Shown one piece after another: positions 1 to 8,994 of a stretch of 38,074 bases of DNA (within the stretch, counting starts at the first letter, position 1; every line of letters starts with the position of its first letter). The DNA lies in contig JAJTYM010000034.1 in assembly GCA_021463345.1 (NCBI GenBank), positions 1 to 38,074 on the forward strand, written 5' to 3'. Source of the stretch: Pseudobdellovibrionaceae bacterium (GTDB lineage: Bacteria > Bdellovibrionota > Bdellovibrionia > Bdellovibrionales > JAMPXM01). Below the pieces are notes generated by a model, which did not search any database, had not been told where the DNA came from, and worked only from the letters and a program-made list of their open reading frames with translations. A program made the position numbers and the translations under genes.

Positions 1-976
1 CTCTTTTTCGCGTTTCAATTTCTTTGGTAAGCTATTGAAAACACGGATTGGTTGAGCCACTCAACCTTCAAATTTCAACTACGCTGCGGACATGCCCAGG
101 AATCCGATCCACAATGACGTTTTGAAATCCGGCAGGAATACCCGCCGCCCAGAAATCGACATAGCAATCCCTTCCCGCGGAACCATTTCGAATTCCGCCA
201 GGCAAACGTCGATCGATCGCGTTTCGGGCAACAGAACGACGCGAGGTCAAACTTTTAGGAACCACGAGTTCGCATGAATCAAACCACGATCGCGATTTAA
301 TAAGCAAATAAATTTTGTTTTTAATTTATGAACCATGGCTTCCGCCGTCGTCCGGAAAAAGTTCGTCATCGATGCAGTCGATGCTATTGGGCAGCAGCGG
401 CGTATCCATCTTCGTGAGAGGCTCGTCGTCTCATACGTACGTGAGCGACAATGCGCCGTGCGCGAACCTGATCGCCCGTGCCGGATCATGCACGGTGTCT
501 TGCCGTGCGGCTTCAGTGTCGCGCGATTTGTCGATCGCCCAACGACCGTGGTGATCGGGCCATGGAGCCGGTGCACACAATCGGATGACGACGGCGCTCT
601 CCGTTTCACGCCGCCTTCACCATCGCTAGCTTCGCGGCAAAGCTCAAAACGACCCTCAATTCGCCCATAGTGTTTCCGATCGCTTTAAGCCTCACCATCG
701 CCTCAGACCCGCGCCTTACAAGCGTGCCTCTTCACCAACCCGCTCTTATCCACAGGAAGCCGCCGCGCTCTGATAACGGCACCCTTCAAAAGTGCTGAAT
801 TTTAAAGCAGACAAGATGTGGATATCTTTGCTTTCGGAAAGGAAGGAATCTCGTAAGTTATGTCAACGATAGATTTTTTCGGTGCACTGAGTTTTTATTT
901 TGTTCTGCTTAATTCCTGAACACAACTTGCTTTTCGTTTGCTCGCCTCTTTCACCGACTGTAATTTTGCTTCCTCT
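1..976. other. Gene-free stretch at the window start
   Basis: No reading frame here looks like a real gene. Those present (for example 247-609 minus and 335-670 plus) are short, rich in Arg, Ser and Cys, lack a good ribosome binding site and show no recognisable domain. The composition is more AT-rich than the rest of the window, especially 780-930, which holds T and A runs. Two DnaA-box-like 9-mers lie at 746-754 and 817-825. The last part must contain the promoter of the gene at 977, but I could not pick a convincing -35/-10 pair. Confidence 0.6.
746..825. promoter_or_regulatory. Two DnaA-box-like sites
   Basis: TTATCCACA at 746-754 on the plus strand is a perfect match to the DnaA-box consensus. 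TGTGGATAT at 817-825 is the reverse complement of ATATCCACA, one mismatch from consensus. They lie 62 bases apart in opposite orientation, next to an AT-rich stretch in gene-free DNA. They could be functional DnaA sites, for regulation of the downstream gene or for replication control, or chance matches. No dnaA, dnaN or other origin-associated gene is nearby, so an origin is not claimed. Confidence 0.3.
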
Positions 977-1681
977 ATGGCGAATGGACCGACGTTGCCT
1001 CCCCAGGCGTACACGCGTGAAGTTCTCGCAGTCGCGTTCCAGTGGTTGCAGGGCCAGCCGGATTCGATCCGCAAGCTGGCCCAGTCGCCCGACGCGCTGG
1101 TGGGCCTTTATTTGCGCGCGCAACGCTATGGGCACGCGTCGCCGGAAACGGACGCGCCCGTGACGTCGCAGAATTTCGTCAATGACCTCAAGAGCCTAGC
1201 CGAAGGCCTCAAACAATTCGAGGAATCCAAAGCGGCGCAGGGTGAGCCAAACGCAGCTGGCCCCGCAGCCGTCGCCGGCTCGTACGCGTACGAACGAAGG
1301 CAGTATTCGTACACGTCACCTCAGTCACAGTCTCAACCGCAGCCCCAATCCCCGGTGCAGCCGAGCTTTCACTCCGCCCAGTCCTCGGCCCAATCCCACA
1401 TCCACTCGGCGATCGGCGCCGGCGGCGTGAGAGCGGCCCTCCACCCACCCACCGCCATCGCGCCGCCGGTCGCGGTCGCCGCGCAGGCGATCACCGCGCA
1501 AACGGTCGCGACGCCGGCCGCGGACGCGGTCCCAACTGCGAACCTCGCTCGCCATCTCAATGCGAACGCTCAGGCGATGATTCAGGAAGTCAAAACCGCC
1601 ATGAACCTTTCGTCGGACGCGGAAGTGCTCAATATGATGGTGGCGCTCGCTTACAAAAGCGTCAGAAACCTGCTAGCTTAA
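977..1681 (+). CDS. Hypothetical protein with helical ends and a Pro/Gln/Ser/Ala linker
   Basis: The product is 234 aa. I do not recognise a named family. The reading frame stays open to 938, but the ATG at 977 gives a more natural N-terminus (MANGPTLPPQAYTREV); no strong ribosome binding site is visible for either start. Residues 1 to about 75 look helical and soluble. About 85-185 is a low-complexity linker rich in Ser, Gln, Pro, His and Ala. The last 40 residues form an amphipathic helical segment that resembles small ribbon-helix-helix-type regulators, which is only an impression. There is no signal peptide, so it is probably cytoplasmic. It lies 39 bases upstream of ileS on the same strand and is probably co-transcribed with it. 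Confidence 0.75.
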   Translation: MANGPTLPPQAYTREVLAVAFQWLQGQPDSIRKLAQSPDALVGLYLRAQRYGHASPETDAPVTSQNFVNDLKSLAEGLKQFEESKAAQGEPNAAGPAAVAGSYAYERRQYSYTSPQSQSQPQPQSPVQPSFHSAQSSAQSHIHSAIGAGGVRAALHPPTAIAPPVAVAAQAITAQTVATPAADAVPTANLARHLNANAQAMIQEVKTAMNLSSDAEVLNMMVALAYKSVRNLLA

Positions 1682-1720
1682 GGGCTTTTCCACCCACCGA
1701 ACTCCCGTGGAGAACCAAGA

Positions 1721-4495
1721 GTGTCGACGACCGCCGAGAAGCCGAGCTACAAGGACACGATCCAACTTCCCGCGACCGACTTCCCGATGAAGGGCAACTT
1801 GCCCGAACGCGAACCGCGCATGATCGCGGACTGGACGCGGAACGACCTCTACCGGAAGATCATCGAGAAAAACAAGGGCCGCCCGACCTTCAGCATGCCG
1901 GACGGCCCCCCGTACGCGAACGGCAACATCCATATCGGCCACGTGCTCAACAAGTGCCTCAAGGATTTCGTCGTCAAATACAGGAACATGTCGGGCTCTT
2001 CGGCCGTGTTCATCCCCGGCTGGGATTGCCACGGCTTGCCGATCGAACACAAGGTCGCCAAGGAGCTCGGCCCACAGCGCAAGGACAAGACCGACGCCGA
2101 CATCCGCGCGCTCTGCCGCCAGGAGGCGGCGAAATGGGTCGATAAACAGCGCGAGCAATTCGTGCGCCTCGGCATCCTCGCCGATTGGCAGAACCCGTAC
2201 CTGACCATGCAGCCAGAGTACGAGGCCGAGGAGGTGCGGGAGCTGGCGCGCGCGCTCGGCAACGGCGTGCTTTACCGCGGGGAAAAGCCCGTGTACTGGT
2301 GCCCGGTGATGCGAACCGCGCTCGCCGAAGCGGAAGTCGAGTACCATCCGCAGACGTCGCACTCGATTTTCGTGAAGTTCGCCATGCGAGACGGGCTCGA
2401 GAGGTTCGGACCGAGGATCAGCGGCTCCGGCAAGCCCGTTTCGGTCGTGATCTGGACGACGACCCCGTGGACGCTGCCGGCCAACCTCGGGGTCGCCGTG
2501 CACCCGGATTTCGTTTACGAATTCTTCGACACGGGCGCGGACCTTCTGCTGATCGCCAAGGATCTCAAAGAGGCCGCCGAGAGGGAAACGGGCCTCGCGC
2601 TCGAACCCACCGGCGTGACCGTCAAAGGGAACGAACTCGAGCGGCTGGAGGCGCGCCACCCGTTCTACGACCGGGTTTCGCTCTTCGTGCTCGGCGATCA
2701 CGTCACGCTCGACGCCGGCTCCGGCGCCGTGCACACGGCGCCCGGCCACGGCCAGGAGGACTACCAAGTCGGCCTGAAATACGGGCTCAAGGTCTACAGC
2801 CCCGTCGATCCCGCGGGCCGTTACACCAAGGACGTCCCCGAATACGAGGGGGTGAGCATCTGGGACGCAAACCCGAAAATCGTCGAACGTCTCAAGGCGG
2901 GCGGCGCTCTCCTCGCGCACAGGATGTTCGAGCACCAGTACCCGCATAACTGGCGGTCGAAGACGCCGCTCATCTTCCGGGCCACCTCGCAGTGGTTCAT
3001 GGCGATGGACAAACCCGGATACGACATCCGGCGGAAAGCGCTACAGGCGGTGCGCGAGATCGAATTCGTGCCCGCCTGGGGAGAGAATCGCCTGCGCGGC
3101 ATGATCGAGAACCGTCCCGATTGGGTGCTCTCGCGCCAGCGCGTCTGGGGCGTGCCGATCCCGGTCTTTTACTGCAAAAAATGCGATTGGGCCCTGGCCG
3201 ACGCGCGCGTCATGAATCGCGTCGCCGACGCCATGGAAAAAGAAGACGGCATCGAGGCCTATCACCGCCGCCCGGAAAGCGATTTCACCTCCGGGCACGT
3301 GTGCGGCTCGTGCGGCCACTCGGAATTCCGCCGGGGGGCCGACATCCTCGACGTCTGGTTCGACTCGGGCGTCTGCCACGCGGCCGTGCAAAGGCGCCGC
3401 GAGGGGCTGCGGGCGCCCGCCGACGTTTACCTCGAAGGCAGCGATCAACACCGCGGCTGGTTCCAGACCTCGCTGCTGTCCGCGCTCGGCTCGAGCGGCG
3501 AAGCGCCGTTCAAAGCGCTCGTCACGCACGGCTTCGTGCTCGTCAGCAAAGGCGTGAAGATGAGCAAGTCGGCCGGCAACGCGGTCGAGCCGGAAAAGGT
3601 GTGGACCAAACAGGGCGCCGAAATCCTGCGCCTGTGGGCCGCGCACGAGGATTTCGGCCAGGACACGACCGCCAACGAGGAAGGGTTCGCCCGCGTCACC
3701 GAAACGTACCGCCGCTTCCGCAACACGATGCGCTTCCTGCTCGGCAACATCCCCGATTTCGATCCGGCGGAACACAAAATCGAGTTCGCGCGCATGACGG
3801 CGCTCGACCGCTGGGCCATGGGACGGCTGAACGAACTCATCCGCAAGGTCACCGAGGGTTACGAGTCGTACGAGTTCTACAAAGTCTACCACGCGCTCAA
3901 CCTGTTCTTCACGGTGGATCTCTCGGCCGGCTACCTCGATATGCTCAAAGACCGCCTCTACACCTGGAAGAAAGACGGCGTCGAACGCAGATCCGCGCAA
4001 ACCGTGCTCTACGTCCTGCTCGATCACCTCTGCCGCCTGATGGCGCCGATCACCTCGTTCCTCGCCGAGGAAACGTGGGGCTACGTCCCCGGCCCAAAAG
4101 CCGAGAGCGTGTTCCTGACCGATATGCCCAAACCGGTCGCGGAGTGGGACGACGCCCGGCTCGCCGCCGACGTCGCCGCTCTTTTCGAGGTGCGCGCCGA
4201 CGTGTCCAAGACGCTCGAGGACCTGCGCCGCGACAAAGTCATCGGTTCGGGCCTCGACGCGCGCGTCGTGGCGACGGCCGACGGCGAGCGGGGCGAAATC
4301 CTTAAACGCCACGAGGCTCTTCTTCGCGAGTTTTTTATCGTTTCCCAAGTCGAACTGAAAGTGGGAAGCTATTCGGTAACGGCTGGCAAAGCGAGCGGCG
4401 GAAAATGCGAGCGTTGCTGGTACTTCGACGAGAAAACCGGCGCGGACCCGCGGTTCCCCGGCGTCTGCCCGAAATGCGCGAAGGCTTTGGCATGA
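1721..4495 (+). CDS. ileS: Isoleucyl-tRNA synthetase
   Basis: This cytoplasmic class I synthetase charges tRNA-Ile with isoleucine using ATP and edits misactivated valine. The 924-aa length is normal for bacterial IleRS. The N-terminus (YKDTIQLPATDFPMKGNLP) is typical. The HIGH motif is at residues 71-74 and KMSKS at 613-617, separated by the editing domain; the C-terminus carries the zinc-binding knuckle with two Cys pairs (CERC and CPKC). Translation starts at GTG 1721, preceded by GGAGA at about 1709-1713. The stop overlaps the lspA start as ATGA at 4492-4495, which implies translational coupling. The presence of the C-terminal zinc motif indicates the common bacterial type of enzyme. Confidence 0.98.
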   Translation: MSTTAEKPSYKDTIQLPATDFPMKGNLPEREPRMIADWTRNDLYRKIIEKNKGRPTFSMPDGPPYANGNIHIGHVLNKCLKDFVVKYRNMSGSSAVFIPGWDCHGLPIEHKVAKELGPQRKDKTDADIRALCRQEAAKWVDKQREQFVRLGILADWQNPYLTMQPEYEAEEVRELARALGNGVLYRGEKPVYWCPVMRTALAEAEVEYHPQTSHSIFVKFAMRDGLERFGPRISGSGKPVSVVIWTTTPWTLPANLGVAVHPDFVYEFFDTGADLLLIAKDLKEAAERETGLALEPTGVTVKGNELERLEARHPFYDRVSLFVLGDHVTLDAGSGAVHTAPGHGQEDYQVGLKYGLKVYSPVDPAGRYTKDVPEYEGVSIWDANPKIVERLKAGGALLAHRMFEHQYPHNWRSKTPLIFRATSQWFMAMDKPGYDIRRKALQAVREIEFVPAWGENRLRGMIENRPDWVLSRQRVWGVPIPVFYCKKCDWALADARVMNRVADAMEKEDGIEAYHRRPESDFTSGHVCGSCGHSEFRRGADILDVWFDSGVCHAAVQRRREGLRAPADVYLEGSDQHRGWFQTSLLSALGSSGEAPFKALVTHGFVLVSKGVKMSKSAGNAVEPEKVWTKQGAEILRLWAAHEDFGQDTTANEEGFARVTETYRRFRNTMRFLLGNIPDFDPAEHKIEFARMTALDRWAMGRLNELIRKVTEGYESYEFYKVYHALNLFFTVDLSAGYLDMLKDRLYTWKKDGVERRSAQTVLYVLLDHLCRLMAPITSFLAEETWGYVPGPKAESVFLTDMPKPVAEWDDARLAADVAALFEVRADVSKTLEDLRRDKVIGSGLDARVVATADGERGEILKRHEALLREFFIVSQVELKVGSYSVTAGKASGGKCERCWYFDEKTGADPRFPGVCPKCAKALA

Positions 4496-5040
4496 AGATC
4501 AAGTACCTGTTGTTGTGCGCGATCGCCGGCGCGGTGATCACCGCCGACCAGCTCTCGAAAATGTGGATCCAGACGCATCTCGCGCCGCCGACCGAGTTCC
4601 GAGCGGCCGAGGACATCGTCGCGATCCCCGGTTTCTTCAACATCACGCACGTGCACAACACGGGCGCGGCGTTCGGGATTTTCGCGCGCGGCGAACAGAA
4701 CAGCGCGGCTCAGGACGAGCTGCACAGGTTCTTTTTCCTGAGCATGCCGCCGCTCGCGCTCCTGATCATTCTCGCCCTCCTCCGCACGTTCTCGGACGCG
4801 GACCGCGCCGGCATCATCGCGCTGTCGCTCGTTTTCGGCGGCGCCGTCGGCAACTACATCGACCGACTGCGCTTCGGCCACGTGATCGACTTCCTCGATT
4901 TCCACTATCAGGGGCACCATTGGCCGGCGTTCAACGTGGCCGATATCGGGATCGTCACCGGGGTCGGGATCCTCATGTACCTCGAATTCGCGAAGTTCCG
5001 CGAGGCGGCTCCATCCGAATCCGATAACGCCGCGGTTTGA
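4492..5040 (+). CDS. lspA: Lipoprotein signal peptidase (signal peptidase II)
   Basis: LspA is an inner-membrane aspartyl protease that removes the signal peptide from diacylglyceryl-modified prolipoproteins. The product is 182 aa, near the usual length, with four hydrophobic segments. Conserved family positions are present: D19 in TADQLSK, N56 in HNTGAAFG, the catalytic D124 in GNYIDR and D151 in FNVAD. The ATG at 4492 overlaps the ileS stop by four bases (ATGA); the frame is open further upstream, but that part lies inside ileS and would add a non-LspA extension. Together with lgt directly downstream it supplies two of the three lipoprotein-maturation steps; the acyltransferase lnt is not in this window. 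A second, larger LspA-like gene lies at 33422-34501. Confidence 0.96.
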   Translation: MKIKYLLLCAIAGAVITADQLSKMWIQTHLAPPTEFRAAEDIVAIPGFFNITHVHNTGAAFGIFARGEQNSAAQDELHRFFFLSMPPLALLIILALLRTFSDADRAGIIALSLVFGGAVGNYIDRLRFGHVIDFLDFHYQGHHWPAFNVADIGIVTGVGILMYLEFAKFREAAPSESDNAAV

Positions 5041-5050
5041 GGCGCGTGTT

Positions 5051-5902
5051 TTGAGTTTGAAAGCGGGGCATTCGCACGACGTCATCGAACTCAGCGGCTG
5101 GCTGCCGTCGATCCGCATCGGCAACGCGCTCGAGATACCGACTTACTACCTCGTCATCAGCCTCGCGTTCTGCCTCGGCGTATACTGGCTGAGCGCGCGC
5201 GCGACCCGGGCGCGGCGGCCGCGGTCGACAGCGATGGACGCGGGGCTCGCGGTCATGATCGGCGGCTTCCTCGGCGCGAGGCTCACGCACGTCTTTTACG
5301 AAGCGCCCGCGATCTATCTCGCCGAACCGGAACGCGTCGCGCGGATCTGGGAAGGGGGCTTCGTCTGGTACGGGGGCGCCCTCGGCGCTTTCGCGGCGGC
5401 GGGCGCGCTCCTGAAGCTCCGCAAACAGGATCTGGGTCCATGGCTGGACGTCTTCGCCCCGATCGCGGCGGCCGGATACTCGTTCGGCCGACTCGCCTGT
5501 CTTTTGACCGGGTGCTGTTTCGGCCGGGTCTGCGTCCTGCCGAACGGGTCCGTCTTCCGTTTCCCGACCCAGGCTTTCGCCGTGCTATGGGAAGCGCTGG
5601 CCGTCGTCCTGCTTCTGTGGATCGAGAAACGGCGCGACGCCGTCGCACGACGCCCGGCTCTCGCTTGGACGTCGCGCCCGGGCGCGCTTTTCGCGGTCTG
5701 GGTTTTCGCGCACGCCGCGGGCCGCCTCATGATGGAGCTCTACCGCGGCGACGACCGCGGGCCGATGATCGTCGGCCAGAGCCTTTCGACGTTCGTGAGC
5801 ATCGCCCTTCTGATCGCGACTTCTGCCGTGGTCGCGGGCCTTGGACGTCGGTCCGGGCATCGGTCTGGGCGCGGGGCAAACTCGCGGAAATCCGGACTCT
5901 GA
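5051..5902 (+). CDS. lgt: Prolipoprotein diacylglyceryl transferase
   Basis: Lgt transfers diacylglycerol from phosphatidylglycerol to the lipobox Cys of prolipoproteins in the inner membrane, the step before LspA. The product is 283 aa, normal for the family, with several hydrophobic segments. Family-like stretches are GGFLGARLTHVFY (residues 71-83), EGGFVWYGGALGAF (101-114) and GYSFGRLACLLTGCCFGR (142-159), the double-Cys form. The segment that usually reads HPTQLYE is FPTQAFA here, at about 171-177, so the usual His is a Phe. The start is TTG at 5051, ten bases after the lspA stop; no better in-frame ATG or GTG precedes the conserved part. The gene is probably in one operon with ileS and lspA. 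Confidence 0.93.
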   Translation: MSLKAGHSHDVIELSGWLPSIRIGNALEIPTYYLVISLAFCLGVYWLSARATRARRPRSTAMDAGLAVMIGGFLGARLTHVFYEAPAIYLAEPERVARIWEGGFVWYGGALGAFAAAGALLKLRKQDLGPWLDVFAPIAAAGYSFGRLACLLTGCCFGRVCVLPNGSVFRFPTQAFAVLWEALAVVLLLWIEKRRDAVARRPALAWTSRPGALFAVWVFAHAAGRLMMELYRGDDRGPMIVGQSLSTFVSIALLIATSAVVAGLGRRSGHRSGRGANSRKSGL

Positions 5903-5926
5903 ACCGTTACTTTTCACCCCCTCGAG

Positions 5927-5940
5927 TCCGATAGATCGGA
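5927..5940. repeat. Short palindrome touching the start of the next gene
   Basis: TCCGAT-AG-ATCGGA is a perfect 6-bp inverted repeat with a 2-base centre. It ends directly at the GTG start at 5941 and covers the only purine-rich stretch (CGGA) that could serve as a ribosome binding site. It could fold in the mRNA and limit translation, or be an operator; chance is also possible. Confidence 0.35.
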
Positions 5941-7530
5941 GTGGCCGGTCACTCGTCATTTCCTCAGAAATTCAAGCCGTTCGCCCGACCCGGCGCGCTT
6001 TTCGCGGGCGCTCTGGCGGCCCTGCTGACGATGGCCCCGATCTTCATCGAGGCTAAGACCGGCGCGTCGGCGACGAGCGCCAAAGCACCAAAGCCTCTCC
6101 CGAAACCCATCTCGCGAAAAACCGGTCCGCGATCGGAAAAGCCGCCGAAGCCGGCTCGAGCCGCCTTCGTCCCAAGAAAGGCCGACCTCGCTCCGGAAAC
6201 GAGACGGCCAACCGCCGAATGCGAGCTCGCGGTGTGCTTCGCGGATCACAACAACGGCACGCGACCCGCTGCGCCGATCAACCACAACGAGCCTTTGCTA
6301 CCGCCGCCGAAAACCGATCCGCGTACCAAACAAAAAATTCCCCGGCCCGAAGACCCGACGCTGCTCAAGATCTGCCGGCTGGACGCGGCCGACCTGTACT
6401 ACGAAAGCCAGCTCGAATCGCCGCGCTTCACGGCTTTGACCCCGTCCCCGTCGAAGGGCGCCGAGCTTGAGGGCCGGTACTGCTCGAACTGCCGGGCGGA
6501 AACGGATTTCGACGCGTTCCTGAACGACGCCTCCGCGATCGCGGCGAAGCTGGATCCCGCGCGCGCCTCGGCGCGATCGACGGCCTCCGCGGCGGCGGCG
6601 GCGAGGACCGAAACCCCTCCGGGAATCCGCCGGGAATGCATCGCCCGAGCCCTTCAACGCGGCCATGCCATTCGCAACACGACTTCACTCACCAAGTGCG
6701 CTTCGCCGACGGCGACGGCCCAAAACAGGGCGGAGCTCCCGCCCCACTGCCCGACGAAGAAACTCGTCGGTTTCCTGCAGGATTGGGCCAACGCCGCCCT
6801 ACGCTGCATGGATCCCTCCGGCTCCGCCAACGCGGACGTGCCCTATTTACGTTTGAACCCCGAGTTCATTTTCGCGCTGATCAACCACGAATCGGGCTGG
6901 AACATGAACGCGACGAGCCGGATCGGGAACGGGTACATGCAGCTCACCACGGCGCCCATGCGCGAATTCCTCAGCTCCCGCCCGAATCTCAAACAATACT
7001 GGAGCTCCGTCCGCGACAAACCCGAGTGCGAGCCCTTCCGCGGGCCGGTCGACGCCTACACGCGCTTCCCCGGGCCGACTTGGCGGTGCTCCGTCACTCA
7101 TCCGCGGCGCATCGGCTTGCACTTCATCATCGGTTTGAGCAATCTGAACGCCTGCCAAAGAGCGGTCTCCAACGAGACGCAAAACCGTTTCAAGTTCGCT
7201 CAAGTCCTCTCGGTGGCGAGGAACGGGAAATCGAAGAAGGGCGGCAAACCCCAGATCGCCGAGGCGGAGGAGCAAAGAATCATCGACGACCTCGTCGCCG
7301 TCTGCCACAACTGGGGGGTCGGCAACATGAAAACCGCCTTCCGGGCGATCCGTCGCGCGCGCTTCAAGGACGCCAACGAGTTTCGCGCCAAACTCCTCAG
7401 CACCGGCTGGGCTTTCAGCGGGAGAAGCGGCACGCGCAACTTTCCCCGTAAGGTGGAGGCCGACCTGAAGCTGATCAAGCGAGGAAACGCGGCCATCGGC
7501 AACAAGGAGCTCAAGACATGCGTGGAGTGA
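5941..7530 (+). CDS. Secreted SLT-fold protein (lytic-transglycosylase-like)
   Basis: The 529-aa product has an N-terminal hydrophobic stretch (about residues 17-37) typical of a signal peptide or anchor. A Lys/Pro-rich low-complexity region (about 40-140) and a Cys-containing middle part follow. The segment NPEFIFALINHESGWN followed by GNGYMQLT (about 307-336) resembles the catalytic region of SLT lytic transglycosylases, with E317 as the candidate acid. These enzymes cut peptidoglycan between MurNAc and GlcNAc. The usual Ala-x-Ser-x-x-Gly-Ala-x-Gly context is altered (ATSRIGNGYMQLT), so activity is not certain. The GTG start at 5941 is the only suitable one before the hydrophobic stretch. 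The gene lies 38 bases after lgt and overlaps the next gene by 13 bases, suggesting coupled translation. Confidence 0.75.
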   Translation: MAGHSSFPQKFKPFARPGALFAGALAALLTMAPIFIEAKTGASATSAKAPKPLPKPISRKTGPRSEKPPKPARAAFVPRKADLAPETRRPTAECELAVCFADHNNGTRPAAPINHNEPLLPPPKTDPRTKQKIPRPEDPTLLKICRLDAADLYYESQLESPRFTALTPSPSKGAELEGRYCSNCRAETDFDAFLNDASAIAAKLDPARASARSTASAAAAARTETPPGIRRECIARALQRGHAIRNTTSLTKCASPTATAQNRAELPPHCPTKKLVGFLQDWANAALRCMDPSGSANADVPYLRLNPEFIFALINHESGWNMNATSRIGNGYMQLTTAPMREFLSSRPNLKQYWSSVRDKPECEPFRGPVDAYTRFPGPTWRCSVTHPRRIGLHFIIGLSNLNACQRAVSNETQNRFKFAQVLSVARNGKSKKGGKPQIAEAEEQRIIDDLVAVCHNWGVGNMKTAFRAIRRARFKDANEFRAKLLSTGWAFSGRSGTRNFPRKVEADLKLIKRGNAAIGNKELKTCVE

Positions 7531-8078
7531 AACGGCCCTTCCCATGGATCGCGGCTCTCCTCTGCGCGGGCGTTTCGACCGCGGCCGGGAAGGACGGCGC
7601 GGCGCGGGCGGAACACGCCCGGCAGGATGCGCAGGAGACGGTCGCGCCCAAGACGGAAACGGAGGCGGGGACGGAGGCCGAGCCGGCGCCGATTCCAGAG
7701 GATCCGAAGGTGCGCGCGCGCGTCGAGCAAGCGATCAGCGAAGCGAAAGAGAAGCGGCCGCTCGCCGAGCGAGTCGCCGTGTTGAAAGAGCTTGAAACGT
7801 ATCTGAATGAAACCGCCGACGCCACGGATGTGCCGAACGCGACGGCGCTTCGCTTTCAAGTGGCCCTCGAACCGATCTTCATGGGCAAAGCCGGGATCGG
7901 CTCCGCGAAGAACTGCCAGGACGCGAGGGCTGAAATGGTTTACACGTTCTCCTCCGGCACCGGATTCAACGGCGTCTTTCCGAACTTCGTCCTCACGTCG
8001 TTGAGATTACTCGCCGCCGCTTGTCAAGACGAAGGACTCTCCAAACCCCCGGAAGTCCCCGAGACACAGAGCCCGTAG
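7518..8078 (+). CDS. Small secreted protein of unknown function
   Basis: The product is 186 aa and is not recognised. It begins with a basic stretch and a hydrophobic core (PWIAALLCAGVSTAAG, residues 9-24) that looks like a signal peptide. A charged Glu/Ala/Lys-rich, probably helical region follows (about 25-100). The C-terminal 80 residues look folded and contain two Cys (in KNCQD and AACQD) that could pair. The start overlaps the end of the SLT-fold gene by 13 bases in another frame, so the two are probably co-translated and may act together in the envelope; that functional link is inference only. Confidence 0.75.
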   Translation: MRGVKRPFPWIAALLCAGVSTAAGKDGAARAEHARQDAQETVAPKTETEAGTEAEPAPIPEDPKVRARVEQAISEAKEKRPLAERVAVLKELETYLNETADATDVPNATALRFQVALEPIFMGKAGIGSAKNCQDARAEMVYTFSSGTGFNGVFPNFVLTSLRLLAAACQDEGLSKPPEVPETQSP

Positions 8079-8188
8079 GGTTCTTCCGTCACATCTCCAT
8101 CCCACCCGCGCCGGTGTCCATTTGCGCCCTATCGGCGATGGTACATCTATTGCTGGACCCCTGTCGTAAACGTGGTTTCCACCGGGTT

Positions 8189-8219
8189 CGGTGCCGTTAT
8201 GCACCGGCCGGCTTTTTTT
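8189..8219 (+). terminator. Candidate intrinsic terminator after the lgt-side operon
   Basis: CGGTGC (8189-8194) and GCACCG (8201-8206) can pair around a 6-base loop, and a run of seven T lies at 8213-8219. It is 110 bases after the stop at 8078 and about 30 bases before the next start at 8251. The stem is short and six bases separate it from the T-run, so it is weaker than a textbook terminator. It could instead be a leader element of the downstream gene. Confidence 0.45.
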
Positions 8220-8250
8220 CAAATTGATCGTCAATCTGATTGGGGGATGA

Positions 8251-8913
8251 ATGAAATCGACCACTCTGCCTCTTGTTCTCGCGCTCTCTCTGGTGACGAC
8301 CGTCGCCGACGCCAATCACGGCGGCCGACACGGCCCACCCGCACCGCGGCCCATGCCTCCTTCGCGGCCCGCACCACCGCCCTCCCGGCCCGCGCCACCA
8401 CGCCCCATGCCTCCTTCGCGCCCCGCTCCGCCGCCCTCCCGGCCCGCGCCGCGGCCCATGCCCCCTTCACGGCCCGCGCCGCGCCCGATGCCGCCGCCGC
8501 GGCCGCCGGTCATCATCGTCCCAGCACCGCATCCAATGCCGCCACCGACGTATCCGGCCCCCGGTTATGAACAAACCCACTTCACTCGCAACCTGTACAT
8601 GAGCTATTCGGGCCACCAGACGATCGATCTGCGCAGCCTGCTGGGTCTCACGTCGATTCAAAACGGTCGCGACGTCGAGTACGTCGTCGTGCGCGCCCGC
8701 TCCCGCTACGGTTACGGCTCAATGCAGATCCGCACGAATTTCGTTCCGAACAGCTCTCTCGCGACCGTCGGCGCCTACACCCAGGACCACCACATGTACG
8801 TGACCGGCAACCGCGAACTCGGCTGGGGGGTGAACACGCTCGAGCTCCAACTGCAGGGCGAAATCACAATCGATTCGATCACGGTGAAACTCGGCGGGCG
8901 CTACCGCCGTTGA
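8251..8913 (+). CDS. Secreted protein with a proline-rich linker and a C-terminal beta-rich domain
   Basis: The 220-aa product starts at ATG 8251 with GGGGGA five bases upstream. Residues 1-21 form a signal peptide that probably ends at ADA. Residues about 29-108 are an extreme Pro-rich tract built from repeats of the type RPMPPSRPAPPPSRPAP, which would form a stiff, extended spacer. The last 110 residues have alternating polar and hydrophobic positions and many Thr, Val and Tyr, suggesting a small beta-sandwich domain. This layout suits a surface or periplasmic protein whose folded part is held away from the membrane or wall. I know no function for it. It is followed closely by another exported protein. 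Confidence 0.85.
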   Translation: MKSTTLPLVLALSLVTTVADANHGGRHGPPAPRPMPPSRPAPPPSRPAPPRPMPPSRPAPPPSRPAPRPMPPSRPAPRPMPPPRPPVIIVPAPHPMPPPTYPAPGYEQTHFTRNLYMSYSGHQTIDLRSLLGLTSIQNGRDVEYVVVRARSRYGYGSMQIRTNFVPNSSLATVGAYTQDHHMYVTGNRELGWGVNTLELQLQGEITIDSITVKLGGRYRR

Positions 8914-8994
8914 TGGGCGTAAATGAACGACAACAGAACGCCCGCTCCACGAGCGAACACGGCGGAGGAGCGGGCGCGTGAAAGGGGAAGAAAA

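Noticed and set aside
247-670. Overlapping short frames on both strands (247-609 minus, 335-670 plus)
   Set aside because: No ribosome binding site, no domain, and unusual Arg/Ser/Cys composition; neither is better than chance.
3041-4348. A 435-codon open frame on the minus strand opposite ileS
   Set aside because: It lies entirely inside the unambiguous ileS gene, has the composition of an antisense shadow and no recognisable domain.
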